Origin: Phenylobacterium deserti
Lineage (GTDB): Bacteria; Pseudomonadota; Alphaproteobacteria; Caulobacterales; Caulobacteraceae
DNA length: 59,380 nucleotides
Assembly: GCA_943332615.1 (NCBI GenBank)
Contig: CALQQB010000021.1
Span: 1 to 59,380, forward strand
Direction: 5' to 3'
Part shown: in pieces, positions 17,268 to 25,457 of the stretch
How the letters are laid out: every line of letters starts with the position of its first letter
Position numbering within the stretch: position 1 is the stretch's first letter
Translations under genes and position numbers: made by a program
Notes under the pieces: model-generated
The model's input: the letters and a program-made list of their open reading frames with translations, nothing else
Database searches by the model: none
Told to the model about the DNA's origin: nothing

Positions 17268-20200
17268 TCACGGCGCGTCGGCCGTGCTCCACACCCCGTC
17301 CCAGGTCTCGGCCGGCGGATCGGCGGCGAGGGTGCGGGCGCGGTCCAGCATCATCGCCGCGGGCCTGTCGGCCGGATCCATCGCCACGGCCTCCGCGAAA
17401 CAGGTGGCCGCCGCCTCCCACTGGCGCGCCGCAAGCCGTGCGCGACCGCGCTGGTAGGCCTCAAGGCCGGGGCAGGCCGCCGCATCGGTCAGCACCTGGA
17501 AGATCCGCACCGGCTGTTCGCGGCCGCGTACCCGGATGGTGTCCAGCTCGCGCAGCACATGCTGATCCCCGCAGGCGGCGGCGGTGGCCTCGTCGATGAT
17601 GATGTCCACCCCATAGGCCTTGGTGGTCGACTGGAGGCGGGCCGACAGGTTCACGCTGTCGCCGATCACCGTGTAGTCCATGCGCTTGGGGCTGCCGATG
17701 GTGCCGGCCACCACCTCGCCGCTGGTCACCCCGATGCCCAGGCGCAGGTTGGCCAGGCCGCGCTCGGCGCGCCCGACGTTCAGCACCGCGATCATGCGGA
17801 TCATCTGCACGGCGCTGTCCACCGCGTTCAGCGGGTCGCGGCCCGAGGCCAGCGGCGCGCCATATACCGCCATCAGGCCGTCGCCCATGAACTTGTCCAG
17901 CACCCCGTCGTGCCCGGCCACCGCCTCGAACAGCTCGGTGAAGATCTCGTTGAGCATCTCCACCACCTCGCGGGCCTGGAGCTTTTCGGCCAGGCTGGTG
18001 AAGCTGCGGATGTCGGCGAACAGCACACTGGCCGGGCAGGCGGCGCCGAACAGCAGTTCGTCGCCGCGGCCCATCACCTGGTCGACCACCTTCTGGGTCA
18101 TGAAGCGCCGCATGGCGCCCTGCATGCGCCGGCTTTCGGTGATGTCCTCGATGATCACCAGCAGGCCGGCAGTCTCCTCCTCCATCATCAGCGGCACGAT
18201 GGAGAGGTTGGCCGGGACGATGTCGCCACCCCCGGTGCGCAGCTCTGCCTCCAGCAGGGTCTTGGGCTCGCCGCTCACGCCCACCGCTTCGATCTCGGGG
18301 ATCAGCCAGGGGTTGGTGGCGGCCAGCAGGTCGCGGGAGTCGGAGCCCTCCAGCTGCTCGCGGGTGACGCCCAGGATACGGCAGGCGGTGTCGTTCAGCT
18401 TGGCGATCTTGGCCTCGGCGTCGAGGGTGACCACGCCCGACGACATCGAGCGCAGGATGCTCTCGTTGTAGTTCCGCTCCGAGGCCACCTCGGCGAACAG
18501 GTTGGCGTTGTCGATGGCGATCGCCGCCTGGGCCGACAGCGCGGTCATCCGTCCGACATCCGCGTCGCTGAACGGCTTGCCGTCCGTGCTGTTCAGGGCC
18601 TGCATCACCCCCAGCTTCCGCCCGTCGCGGGCCTTCACCGGGATCGTCAGCACGCTGGTGGTCCGATAGCCGGTGGCCACGTCGACGCTGCGGTTAAAGC
18701 GATCATCTGCGTAGGCGTCCGGAATGTTTATCGCCTCGCCGGCCATGAAACAGGCGCCGGCCAGGCCACCGTCCGAAGGGAAGCGGATCTGGTGGGCGCC
18801 GACGCCCTCGGCGGCGATCGACCAGAGCTCGTCGGCCTTGCTGTCGAACAGGAACAGCGAGGCGCGTTCAGCATGGATGAACCGGCTGGTCGCCTCCACG
18901 ATCCGCTGCAGCAAGGCCTCCAGCCGGATCTCAGCGGTGATCGAGCTGTTGACGTCCAGCAGCTGTTCGAGATCGTCAGACCTTTGCTCCGCCTCGCCCA
19001 TGGCCAGGCTCCAGCGTTCAGCCAGGATCACGATCTGGCTGAACAGCAACAGCAGCATGCCCAATGGCAGCGGGTCCAGGCCTGAGGACGAGCGTACGAC
19101 CACCCCGTTGGTCACCAGGCTCGAATAGATCGCCGTGGCCGCGAAGACGAGCATCCCGAGGGTATAGACCACCGCGCCATCGCGCTTGCGGAAGGCGGCG
19201 AAGGCGACCACGGCGACAACATAGAGGAGGGCGCAGGTCCGCAGAGGCGCCGTCCAGTGGGATGCGGTCGACATGGCGAAGGTGTCGCCCGTCAGCGCCA
19301 GGCCGCCGAAGATGAGGATGAGCGCGACAAAGTACGCCTCCAGGCCCGATTGAACGAACCGCGGGCTCTCCTTGGGGAACAGCTGGTGCGTGTGGGCCAC
19401 CACAAATGCCAGGGCAACCGAACCCGACAGGTACTGCACGGTCAGCATCTGCAGGAAGGACATTCCGGGGTAGGCGATCAACAGAAGGTTGTCGTGCCGG
19501 AAGACCGCGATTGTCGGAACCAGAAACACGGCGGCGAGCGCGAAGTAGAGGGAGGCCCGGTCGTTGGTGCGGAACAGGAAGACCACGCCGCCATAGCAGG
19601 CCAGGAGCAGCAGCGAGGTGACCAGCAACAGGCTGCGGATCCAGTCCAGCGTGATCCAGCGGCCCATCGGCTGGGTCAGCCCCAGGAGCGGCGGATTATC
19701 CAGGCCATTGTCACGGTGGTGGAAGGTGGAAACGTCGAGCCGCAGGTCCAGCGGCCGCCCGTCAGTCTGCAGGAACACGTCCTGGGAGGCCGCTACGTAG
19801 CGGGTGGTTCGCTTGGTCGGCCCAGCCTCGCCGCGTTGCGAGATCACCCGGCCGTTCACCGCCACCGCGGTCGCCGAGAACGAGGTCGGCACGTGGAGGA
19901 TATAGCGCCCGGCCGGCAGGCCCTCGACGCGAAGATGATAGCTCACTGCGCCGGTCTCGGGCAGCGGCGGCCGGCCCGCCCGCGCGTTCGACCACCGTCC
20001 GGGCACGGCGACCGTGACCCGCTCACCGGACGGCGGGCCGCCGGGCCCGCCCCGCCAACTCAGCTGCCAGTCGCCGGCCAGCGGGACCGGCGCCTTGAGC
20101 GGGCCCCACTGCGCGAAGCCGATCACCCCGTCCCGAGCCCGCGGCCCGGCATGGGCGATCACGTCTGCGAAGAATGGCAGGATCAGCAGAGACAGCAGGC

Positions 20201-20321
20201 CCAGCACCAGGACCGCGAATCCCGCGCGCCGGCCGGAGGAGGATGTCGAGCGCTGGCGCGGCGCGGTCGAAGTGCTCGCTCCATCCACCACGGTCATCGC
20301 CGAAGGCCCCCGCCCCAACAT
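17268..20321 (-). CDS. membrane sensor class III adenylate/guanylate cyclase (7TM-GAF-PAS-cyclase)
   Basis: A 1017-residue signalling protein. In order: an N-terminal membrane segment (about 33-55); a beta-rich periplasmic domain with 7TMR-DISM character (GDWQLSWRG..., VSYHLRVEGLPAGRYILHVP, about 60-215); seven or so helices (about 225-440); a GAF domain (DVNSSITAEIRLEALLQRIVEATSRF..., about 455-620); a PAS domain (ILRSMSSGVVTLDAEAKIAKLN...); and a class III cyclase domain (VLFADIRSFTSLAEKL, FMGDGLMAVYGAP, MDYTVIGDSVNLSARLQ). Both metal aspartates and the catalytic Arg region are present, so it should be active. A tetratricopeptide-like tail follows. MTVVDG at 20297 is an alternative start. 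Confidence 0.88.
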   Translation of the reverse strand: MLGRGPSAMTVVDGASTSTAPRQRSTSSSGRRAGFAVLVLGLLSLLILPFFADVIAHAGPRARDGVIGFAQWGPLKAPVPLAGDWQLSWRGGPGGPPSGERVTVAVPGRWSNARAGRPPLPETGAVSYHLRVEGLPAGRYILHVPTSFSATAVAVNGRVISQRGEAGPTKRTTRYVAASQDVFLQTDGRPLDLRLDVSTFHHRDNGLDNPPLLGLTQPMGRWITLDWIRSLLLVTSLLLLACYGGVVFLFRTNDRASLYFALAAVFLVPTIAVFRHDNLLLIAYPGMSFLQMLTVQYLSGSVALAFVVAHTHQLFPKESPRFVQSGLEAYFVALILIFGGLALTGDTFAMSTASHWTAPLRTCALLYVVAVVAFAAFRKRDGAVVYTLGMLVFAATAIYSSLVTNGVVVRSSSGLDPLPLGMLLLLFSQIVILAERWSLAMGEAEQRSDDLEQLLDVNSSITAEIRLEALLQRIVEATSRFIHAERASLFLFDSKADELWSIAAEGVGAHQIRFPSDGGLAGACFMAGEAINIPDAYADDRFNRSVDVATGYRTTSVLTIPVKARDGRKLGVMQALNSTDGKPFSDADVGRMTALSAQAAIAIDNANLFAEVASERNYNESILRSMSSGVVTLDAEAKIAKLNDTACRILGVTREQLEGSDSRDLLAATNPWLIPEIEAVGVSGEPKTLLEAELRTGGGDIVPANLSIVPLMMEEETAGLLVIIEDITESRRMQGAMRRFMTQKVVDQVMGRGDELLFGAACPASVLFADIRSFTSLAEKLQAREVVEMLNEIFTELFEAVAGHDGVLDKFMGDGLMAVYGAPLASGRDPLNAVDSAVQMIRMIAVLNVGRAERGLANLRLGIGVTSGEVVAGTIGSPKRMDYTVIGDSVNLSARLQSTTKAYGVDIIIDEATAAACGDQHVLRELDTIRVRGREQPVRIFQVLTDAAACPGLEAYQRGRARLAARQWEAAATCFAEAVAMDPADRPAAMMLDRARTLAADPPAETWDGVWSTADAP

Positions 20322-20390
20322 CTGGTTCGAGACTACGGCGCGCTCGCGGCCCTTGGATACCTGTTTCGCCCGCCCCCGATCGGCTGCGTC

Positions 20391-21470
20391 TCAGAGCGGC
20401 TTCAGCTTGTTGACATGGCCCATTTTGCGGCCGGGCTTGGCATCGCGCTTGCCGTAGAGGTGGAGGCGGGTCTCCGGCTCATGGGCCAGCTTCGCCCAGG
20501 CCCCGGCCTCGTCGCCAAGCAGGTTCAGCATCTCGACCCGCGCGATGGCTCGGGTCGGACCCAGCGGCCACCCCGCGACAGCCCGGATGTGCTGCTCGAA
20601 CTGGTCCACCTCGCAGCCGTCCTGGGTCCAGTGGCCGGTGTTGTGCACCCGCGGCGCGATCTCATTGACCAGCAGCCGGCCGTCGCGCAGCTCGAACAGC
20701 TCGATGCCCACGACGCCCACGTAGTCGAGGCCCTTGAGAATCCGCGCGGCGATCCGCTCGGCCTGTTCGGCCAGCGCCGGCGAGACGCGCGCCGGGGCAA
20801 GGCTGCGGCGCAGGATGCCGTGTTCGTGGTGGTTTTCGGCCAGGGGATAGATCGCAGTCGCCCCGTCGCGGCCGCGGGCGGCGATGATCGACAGTTCGCG
20901 CACGAAGTCGGCCGGCGCCTCCAGGATCACCGGCACGCCCCCCAGGGCCTCGAAAACCGCCGCTGCGTCAGCGGCGTGCTCGACCCAGCGCTGGCCCTTG
21001 CCGTCATAGCCCTCGCGGCGGGTCTTCATCAGCAGCGGCGTCCCCATCACCGCCGCCGCGCCCATGGCCTCGTCGGCGGTGTCGGCGGCGGTGAAGGCCA
21101 CGGTCGGCGCGCCATTGGCGTTCAGGAACTGCTTCTCGGCCACGCGGTCCTGGGCGACCGCCAGCGCTTGGGCTCCCGGCGCCGTCTCGACGCCGAGGTC
21201 TCGCAGGGTCTCGACCGCCTGTGCCGGTACGTTCTCGAACTCGTAGGTGACCACGCTGGCCAGCGCCGCCAACTGCTCCAGCGCAACGCGATCGGTGTAG
21301 GCGCCGACGATGCAATGGGCAGCCACCCGGCCGGCCGGACTGTCACCGTCGCGCTCTAACACCGCCACGTCAAAGCCCAGGCGCGCGGCGGCCAGCGCCA
21401 GCATGCGGCCGAGTTGCCCGCCCCCCACGATGCCGAGGGTCGAGCCGGGCGGAAGCGGAAGCTGAGCCAT
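20391..21470 (-). CDS. purK: 5-(carboxyamino)imidazole ribonucleotide synthase PurK
   Basis: A 359-residue ATP-grasp enzyme that carboxylates AIR to N5-CAIR with ATP and bicarbonate in purine synthesis. It shows the N-terminal GIVGGGQLGRMLALAAARLGF, the PurK-specific YTDRVALEQLA and VVTYEFENVP, ATP-grasp elements MKTRREGYDGKGQ and EAPADFVRELSII, and the VNEIAPRVHNTGHWTQDGCEVDQFEQH active-site block. It follows purE by 5 bp in the usual purEK order, so the unstable N5-CAIR is made and used by adjacent products. Confidence 0.96.
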   Translation of the reverse strand: MAQLPLPPGSTLGIVGGGQLGRMLALAAARLGFDVAVLERDGDSPAGRVAAHCIVGAYTDRVALEQLAALASVVTYEFENVPAQAVETLRDLGVETAPGAQALAVAQDRVAEKQFLNANGAPTVAFTAADTADEAMGAAAVMGTPLLMKTRREGYDGKGQRWVEHAADAAAVFEALGGVPVILEAPADFVRELSIIAARGRDGATAIYPLAENHHEHGILRRSLAPARVSPALAEQAERIAARILKGLDYVGVVGIELFELRDGRLLVNEIAPRVHNTGHWTQDGCEVDQFEQHIRAVAGWPLGPTRAIARVEMLNLLGDEAGAWAKLAHEPETRLHLYGKRDAKPGRKMGHVNKLKPL

Positions 21471-21475
21471 GGTCC

Positions 21476-21955
21476 CTACTCGACCGCCTCGGAAACACTC
21501 TCGGTCTGCCTTGCGATGAAGGCCGCCAGCCGCTCGGCCAGGTTGGCGTCGGACAGAGCCAGGATGCGGGCCGCCAGCAGGCCGGCGTTCTTGGCCCCAG
21601 CCTCGCCGATCGCCAGCGTTCCCACCGGGATGCCGCCCGGCATCTGTACGATGGAGAGCAGGCTATCCATGCCCTTCAGCGCCTTCGATTCGATCGGCAC
21701 GCCCAATACCGGCAGGTCGGTCAGCGAGGCGGTCATGCCCGGCAGGTGGGCCGCGCCCCCGGCCCCGGCGATGATCACCTGGAACCCGGCCGCCTTGGCG
21801 CCCTTGGCGAAGCTGTACATCCGCTCCGGCGTGCGGTGGGCCGAGACCACCTTGGCCTCATAAGGCACGGCGAGGGCCTCAAGCATCTCGGCCGCATGGC
21901 GCAGAATCGGCCAGTCGGACCGGCTGCCCATGATGATGGCGACGGGCGCGCTCAT
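21476..21955 (-). CDS. purE: N5-CAIR mutase PurE
   Basis: A 159-residue class I PurE that converts N5-CAIR to CAIR. The signature is [19 protein letters not shown] at the N-terminus, then [25 protein letters not shown] and [21 protein letters not shown]. These include the conserved His of SAHRTP and the GGAAHL loop. ATG 21955 gives the normal start; longer forms add unrelated residues. It leads the purEK operon. The upstream gap is shared with the divergent GGDEF gene and contains CtrA-like motifs. Confidence 0.96.
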   Translation of the reverse strand: MSAPVAIIMGSRSDWPILRHAAEMLEALAVPYEAKVVSAHRTPERMYSFAKGAKAAGFQVIIAGAGGAAHLPGMTASLTDLPVLGVPIESKALKGMDSLLSIVQMPGGIPVGTLAIGEAGAKNAGLLAARILALSDANLAERLAAFIARQTESVSEAVE

Positions 21956-22031
21956 GCGTACGACGGATCCTGACTTGGTGCCCCGGAAGGCGGCCGAGTA
22001 TAGGCGCCGGCGCCCCGCGTACAACCGCGCG

Positions 22032-22075
22032 GTTAGAATCCCTTAACCGCATCGGGCTGCAATGGCGTTAACCAT
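22032..22075. promoter_or_regulatory. CtrA-like sites with a CcrM GANTC site
   Basis: GTTA-GAATCCC-TTAA (22032-22046) differs by one base from the CtrA full-site consensus TTAA-N7-TTAA, and its spacer holds GAATC (GANTC). A CtrA half-site, TTAACCAT, follows at 22068-22075. Both lie between divergent purE and the GGDEF gene, 28-71 bp before the latter. The assignment rests on motif match only. Confidence 0.5.
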
Positions 22076-22102
22076 TGGGGTTGGACGATTGAAGGCGGAC
22101 CG

Positions 22103-22852
22103 ATGAAGATTGGCGGCGCTCGCAGCGAACCGGCTTCGGCCCTGCGCCGGCGTACCGCGACCGGGACGACCGGCCGCGCGTCGGCCGCAGCCACGGTCCA
22201 CGGAGACCGGATCGAAATCCTGGGCATACCGGAGAGCGAGCTGACGCTGTCAGTCCGCGCCGCGATCCTGGCCCTGGTCAGCGAGGTCGATGACCTGCGC
22301 GGCGAGGTCGGCCGCCTGAAGGCCCGGCTGACCGAGGCCGAGGGTCTGGCTGACCGTGACGCGCTGACGCCGCTGCTCAACCGCCGGGCCTTCGTGCGCG
22401 AGCTGTCGCGGGTGCGGAACCTGGCAGACCGCTACGGCGCGCCCGCCAGCCTGGTCTATTTCGACCTCGACGGCTTCAAGGCGATCAACGACCGCCTCGG
22501 CCACGCCGCCGGCGACGCAGCCCTTAAGGCCGTGGCCGACCACCTGATCGCCAGCGTCCGCGAGAGCGATGTGATCGGCCGCATGGGCGGCGACGAGTTC
22601 GCCATCGCCCTCGTCCAGGCCGACCAGGCCACGGCGGAGACCAAAGCGGCCTCGCTGGCGGAAGCCCTCGAACGCGAACCTCTGCGCTTCGGCGAGTGGA
22701 CCGCGCCGATCCGCCTGTCCTATGGCGTCCGCGAGATCGCCCCGGACAGCGACGCCGAGACCCTCATCGCCGAAGCCGACCGCGCCATGTTCACGGCCAA
22801 GAAGCAGCGGCGGCAAAACCCGCTCCCCCGCGAAGCGAGAGGGATAGGGTAG
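22103..22852 (+). CDS. GGDEF diguanylate cyclase
   Basis: A 249-residue protein that should make cyclic di-GMP. A disordered N-terminus (1-50) is followed by a short helix/coiled coil (EVDDLRGEVGRLKARLTEAE, 61-80) that probably dimerises it, then a GGDEF domain (84-240). The active-site GGDEF is at 162-166, and the inhibitory I-site RESD is at 153-156, so product inhibition is expected. There is no transmembrane segment or sensory domain, so it is cytosolic. The last dozen residues (NPLPREARGIG) are encoded by a piece of the intergenic repeat. CtrA-like motifs upstream suggest cell-cycle timing. Confidence 0.93.
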   Translation: MKIGGARSEPASALRRRTATGTTGRASAAATVHGDRIEILGIPESELTLSVRAAILALVSEVDDLRGEVGRLKARLTEAEGLADRDALTPLLNRRAFVRELSRVRNLADRYGAPASLVYFDLDGFKAINDRLGHAAGDAALKAVADHLIASVRESDVIGRMGGDEFAIALVQADQATAETKAASLAEALEREPLRFGEWTAPIRLSYGVREIAPDSDAETLIAEADRAMFTAKKQRRQNPLPREARGIG

Positions 22853-22862
22853 GGAGAGGAGG
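22818..22862. repeat. fragment of the multi-hairpin repeat
   Basis: CCGCTCCCCC-GCGAAGC-GAGAGGG and the following GGGTAGGGAGAGGAGG resemble an arm of the repeat found at 17079 and 24497. It too lies at a convergent junction, and here it supplies the 3' codons of the GGDEF gene. Confidence 0.45.
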
Positions 22863-23078
22863 TCACGCGAGCATGTCGGGATGCAGGAAGTCCCAGATTC
22901 GGACGATCTCGTCCTTTACGGCGAGTTTCTTGCGCTTCAGGCGTCCGATGACGGTCAAATCGGGCAGAGGCGCCAGCGACAAGGCCAGGATGGAGGCCTC
23001 AAGGTCGGCGTGATCCTGCAGCAAATCGGCGAGCCGGGCCTGCAGGGCGTCCTCGGTGAAGGTGGAGTAGTCGATCAT
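22863..23078 (-). CDS. YdcH-like small protein (DUF465)
   Basis: A 71-residue helical hairpin protein. The DUF465 pattern is seen in LADLLQDHADLEASILAL... followed by IGRLKRKKLAVKDEIVRIWDFL, the typical L-K-x-x-K-L-x-x-K-D-E-I signature. Function is unknown; such proteins are small cytosolic coiled coils. Here the first helix is followed by a proline turn (LAPLPDLTVI), slightly unlike canonical YdcH. It is convergent with the GGDEF gene and follows the TIGR02444-type gene by 27 bp. A second DUF465 protein is at 24315. Confidence 0.8.
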   Translation of the reverse strand: MIDYSTFTEDALQARLADLLQDHADLEASILALSLAPLPDLTVIGRLKRKKLAVKDEIVRIWDFLHPDMLA

Positions 23079-23105
23079 CGGCGCAGCCAGTCTAGCACAG
23101 GCAAT

Positions 23106-23549
23106 CTAGGTCAGCGCAGCAGCAAGCGCGGCCAAAGCTTCGAGCGGCGCCGGCTTGCCCCAGGCGCGGGCGGCGGCCTCCAGGGCGTCCAGCGCATGCG
23201 CCCCGCCACCACTGTGCGCCATCCCGTCCAGGGTCTCCATCAGGAACCGCTCGGCGACCAATTCCAGGCCCTTCACCGCCTCGCGCAACTCTTCTCGACC
23301 GTGATCGTCGAACGGCGGCAGGCCGGGCTTCAGCGCGCGCCGCACCTCGCGCAACGGCCCCAGAGCGGTCGCCTCCCAGGCCCGCGCCGCCTCTGCCGCC
23401 CGCGCCAGCAACGCCGGATCGCTGGCCTCGGCATGCACCGCCCAGAGCAGGAAGGACGTGTTCTGGCCGTAGTCATCCTGCAGGGTCAGGCACGCTTGCG
23501 GCACGCCCGGCTGGCCATAGGCCTCCAGCACCCAGTCCCAGATCGCCAT
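23106..23549 (-). CDS. TIGR02444-family hypothetical protein
   Basis: A 147-residue protein starting MAIWDWVLEAYGQPGVPQACLTLQDDYGQNTSFLLWAVH. This is the diagnostic N-terminus of the TIGR02444 family (W-x-W-x-x-x-x-Y-x-x-x-x-V-x-x-x-C-L-x-L-Q-D). The remainder is alanine-rich helical sequence. Its role is unknown. ATG 23549 overlaps the ubiX stop (TGATG), so the two are translationally coupled. The association with ubiX suggests no clear function by itself. Confidence 0.82.
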   Translation of the reverse strand: MAIWDWVLEAYGQPGVPQACLTLQDDYGQNTSFLLWAVHAEASDPALLARAAEAARAWEATALGPLREVRRALKPGLPPFDDHGREELREAVKGLELVAERFLMETLDGMAHSGGGAHALDALEAAARAWGKPAPLEALAALAAALT

Positions 23550-24178
23550 CAGTCGTCGCTCCCCAGGGTTGTGCTCGCCAGCCCCACGCTTCGCAATGGT
23601 CCCACGTCCTCGCCCCAACGTTTGACCGGATTCCATGACAGGCCGAAGAGGTCGAGTGCGCGGCCGACTGTCTGGTCCACCATCTCGTCCAGCGTCCGCG
23701 GGTGCGCATAGAAGGCCGGAACCGGCGGGGCGATGATCGCCCCCATCTCCGTCAGCTTCACCAGGGTGCGCAGGTGGCCCAGGTGCAGCGGCGTCTCGCG
23801 CACCATCAGCACCAGGGGCCGGCGCTCCTTCAGCACCACATCGGCGGCGCGGGTCAGCAGCGAGGCGGTCACGCCGGTGGCGATCTCGCTCATGGTGCGC
23901 ACCGAGCAGGGCGCCACGATCATCCCCAGAGTCCGGAACGAACCCGAGGCGATCGCCGCGCCCACGTCGCCCACCTTGTAGCTGACGTCGGCCCGGGCCT
24001 GAACATCGGCAAGGCTGAGCTTGGTCTCCTGCGCCAGGGTCAGCGCCGAGGATCGGCTCATCACCAAATGGCTCTCGACCCCCAGCTCGCGGCAGGCGTC
24101 CAGGGCGCGCAGGCCATAGGCCACGCCAGAGGCTCCCGAGAGCCCCACCACCAGGCGCGGCCTGTTTTCGCTGCCCAT
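23549..24178 (-). CDS. ubiX: flavin prenyltransferase UbiX
   Basis: A 209-residue enzyme that builds the prenylated FMN cofactor used by UbiD-type decarboxylases in ubiquinone synthesis. The N-terminal LVVGLSGASGVAYGLRAL is the FMN loop. ASGSFRTLGMIVAPCSVRTMSEIATG and LKERRPLVLMVRETPLHLGHLRTLVKLTEMGAIIAPPVPAFY contain the conserved Ser, Arg and Tyr residues. ATG 24178 starts the protein at MGSENRPRLV; longer frames add unrelated residues. No ubiD is present here. It forms an operon with the TIGR02444 gene and possibly the YdcH-like gene downstream. Confidence 0.94.
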   Translation of the reverse strand: MGSENRPRLVVGLSGASGVAYGLRALDACRELGVESHLVMSRSSALTLAQETKLSLADVQARADVSYKVGDVGAAIASGSFRTLGMIVAPCSVRTMSEIATGVTASLLTRAADVVLKERRPLVLMVRETPLHLGHLRTLVKLTEMGAIIAPPVPAFYAHPRTLDEMVDQTVGRALDLFGLSWNPVKRWGEDVGPLRSVGLASTTLGSDD

Positions 24179-24314
24179 GCTGAAAAGGTTCCCAATCGCG
24201 ACACGCAAATCCGGCGCCGCGAGGGCGGCGTCCCGCGCAAACATATGTGATCTGACAGCGGCTGGAAGCGGGTGTTCACTCTGGGCTCGTCCAACAGCGA
24301 GGAGGCTTCCCGCC

Positions 24315-24488
24315 ATGGCGTTAGATGCCCGGATCCGCGAACTCGGATCCCGCCACCAGTCCCTGGAAAACGCGATCCAGGACGAGATGCGAAGGCCCTA
24401 CGGCGACGATGTCAAACTCAAGGAACTCAAGCGGCAGAAGCTCCGGCTGAAGGAAGAGATCGAGAACCTGCGCGGCCAGCTCCACTGA
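24315..24488 (+). CDS. YdcH-family small protein (DUF465)
   Basis: A 57-residue coiled-coil protein with the canonical DUF465 form: LGSRHQSLENAIQDEMRRPYGDDVKLKELKRQKLRLKEEIENLR. Two helices are joined by a P-Y-G-D-D turn, and the L-K-x-x-K-x-x-x-L-K-x-E-I signature is intact. The start is ATG 24315 after GGAGG at 24301-24305. Function unknown. It is divergent from ubiX and convergent with trcR, with a multi-hairpin repeat immediately after it. Confidence 0.88.
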   Translation: MALDARIRELGSRHQSLENAIQDEMRRPYGDDVKLKELKRQKLRLKEEIENLRGQLH

Positions 24489-24496
24489 GAAAGCTT

Positions 24497-24641
24497 TTCC
24501 CTCCCCTTTATGGGGAGGGGTAGCTCGCCTGAGGCGAGCGGGGGTGGGGAAGCCTAGTACAGACTGCCCCCACGGAGCCTTGGCTCACACTTCCCCACCC
24601 TGACCGCTTTGCGGTCTGTCCCTCTCCGGAACGGAGAGGGT
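24497..24641. repeat. multi-hairpin intergenic repeat, copy 2 (convergent genes)
   Basis: CCCTCCCC-TTTAT-GGGGAGGG (24499-24519) is followed by a CTCGCC/GGCGAG hairpin, and GGGTGGGGAAG (24542-24552) pairs with CTTCCCCACCC (24590-24600). GACCGC-TTT-GCGGTC (24602-24616) and CCCTCTCC-GGAAC-GGAGAGGG (24620-24640) complete it. The motifs occur in the same order as copy 1. It separates the 3' ends of the YdcH-like gene and trcR. Confidence 0.82.
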
Positions 24642-24650
24642 AGAGGTTGC

Positions 24651-25337
24651 CTAGTCTTCGTCGCCGTCGTCATCAGCGAACACGTTTTTCAGGTCGACTT
24701 CGGGCTCGATCTCGTCCTCGACCTCAACGGCCGCAATCACGCCAGTTTCCGAGGCCGGGCGCAGGGTGGCGCCGGCCGGCTCGACAATGCCCTTGCGGGC
24801 GTCGTCCTTGGCCTTCTTCTCGGCGGCCTTCTTCACCACCGCGTCCAGTTCAAGCTGGGTGGAAAGGCCCAGAGTCACCGGGTCGACCGGCTTGATGTTG
24901 GTAGAATTCCAGTGCTGGCGGTTGCGCACTTGGTCGATGGTGGCCTTGGTGGTGCCCAGCAGGCGGGCCAGCTGGCTGTCGGCCACTTCCGGGTGGTTGC
25001 GCAGGAACCAGGCGATGGCGTCCGGGCGGTCCTGGCGACGCGACACGGGGGTGTAGCGCGGGCCCTTCTTCACCGGCTTCAGCAGTTCGGCATGGCGGCT
25101 TTTCTGGGCCTTCATCCGGTAGCTGGCGGTCTTTTCGGCCGTGTCCAGCTCTTCGCGATTCAGCTGGCCGTTGGCGATCGGGTCGGCGCCGCGGATGTCG
25201 CGCGCCACTTCGCCGTCCGCGATGCCTTTCACCTCCAGCGGGTGCAGCTCGCAGAAGTCAGCGATCTGGTCGAAGGTGAGCGAGGTGTTGTCCACCAGCC
25301 AGACGGCGGTCGCCTTGGGCATCAGGATGTTGGTCAT
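24651..25337 (-). CDS. trcR: cell-cycle transcriptional regulator TrcR (DUF1013)
   Basis: A 228-residue DUF1013 protein. The N-terminal block MPKATAVWLVDNTSLTFDQIADFCELHPLEVKGIADGE is strongly conserved across alphaproteobacteria, followed by basic helices and a helix-turn-helix-like part (DAIAWFLRNHPEVADSQLARLLGTTKATIDQVRNR, residues about 105-140). The tail is acidic and disordered (EVDLKNVFADDDGDED). TrcR is reported as a cell-cycle regulator in rhizobia; here its role is inferred. ATG 25337 (MTNILMP) was chosen over an upstream ATG at 25361. Confidence 0.9.
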   Translation of the reverse strand: MTNILMPKATAVWLVDNTSLTFDQIADFCELHPLEVKGIADGEVARDIRGADPIANGQLNREELDTAEKTASYRMKAQKSRHAELLKPVKKGPRYTPVSRRQDRPDAIAWFLRNHPEVADSQLARLLGTTKATIDQVRNRQHWNSTNIKPVDPVTLGLSTQLELDAVVKKAAEKKAKDDARKGIVEPAGATLRPASETGVIAAVEVEDEIEPEVDLKNVFADDDGDED

Positions 25338-25392
25338 GTCGTGGCCCTTAGAATGTTCCATCGAAACCAGGGTGATCCCCGGAAACGAAGGC

Positions 25393-25412
25393 GCCCGGCC
25401 TTTCGGCCGGGC
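25393..25412 (-). terminator. hairpin after the serralysin gene, possible terminator
   Basis: GCCCGGCC-(GAAA)-GGCCGGGC is a perfect 8-bp stem with a stable tetraloop, 46 bp past the protease stop and 56 bp before trcR. The downstream minus-strand sequence GCCTTCGTTTCC is only weakly T-rich. Confidence 0.5.
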
Positions 25413-25457
25413 GGTGAGGCAACCTCTATAGGCCGGAAGCGCCTGCCTGTGAAGGAT

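Noticed and set aside
17061..21359. Long plus-strand open frames opposite the cyclase and purK (about 670 and 700 codons)
   Set aside because: They are antisense shadows of very GC-rich genes. The minus strand encodes clear families with full motif sets, while the plus frames are low-complexity H/R/G/Q-rich sequence.
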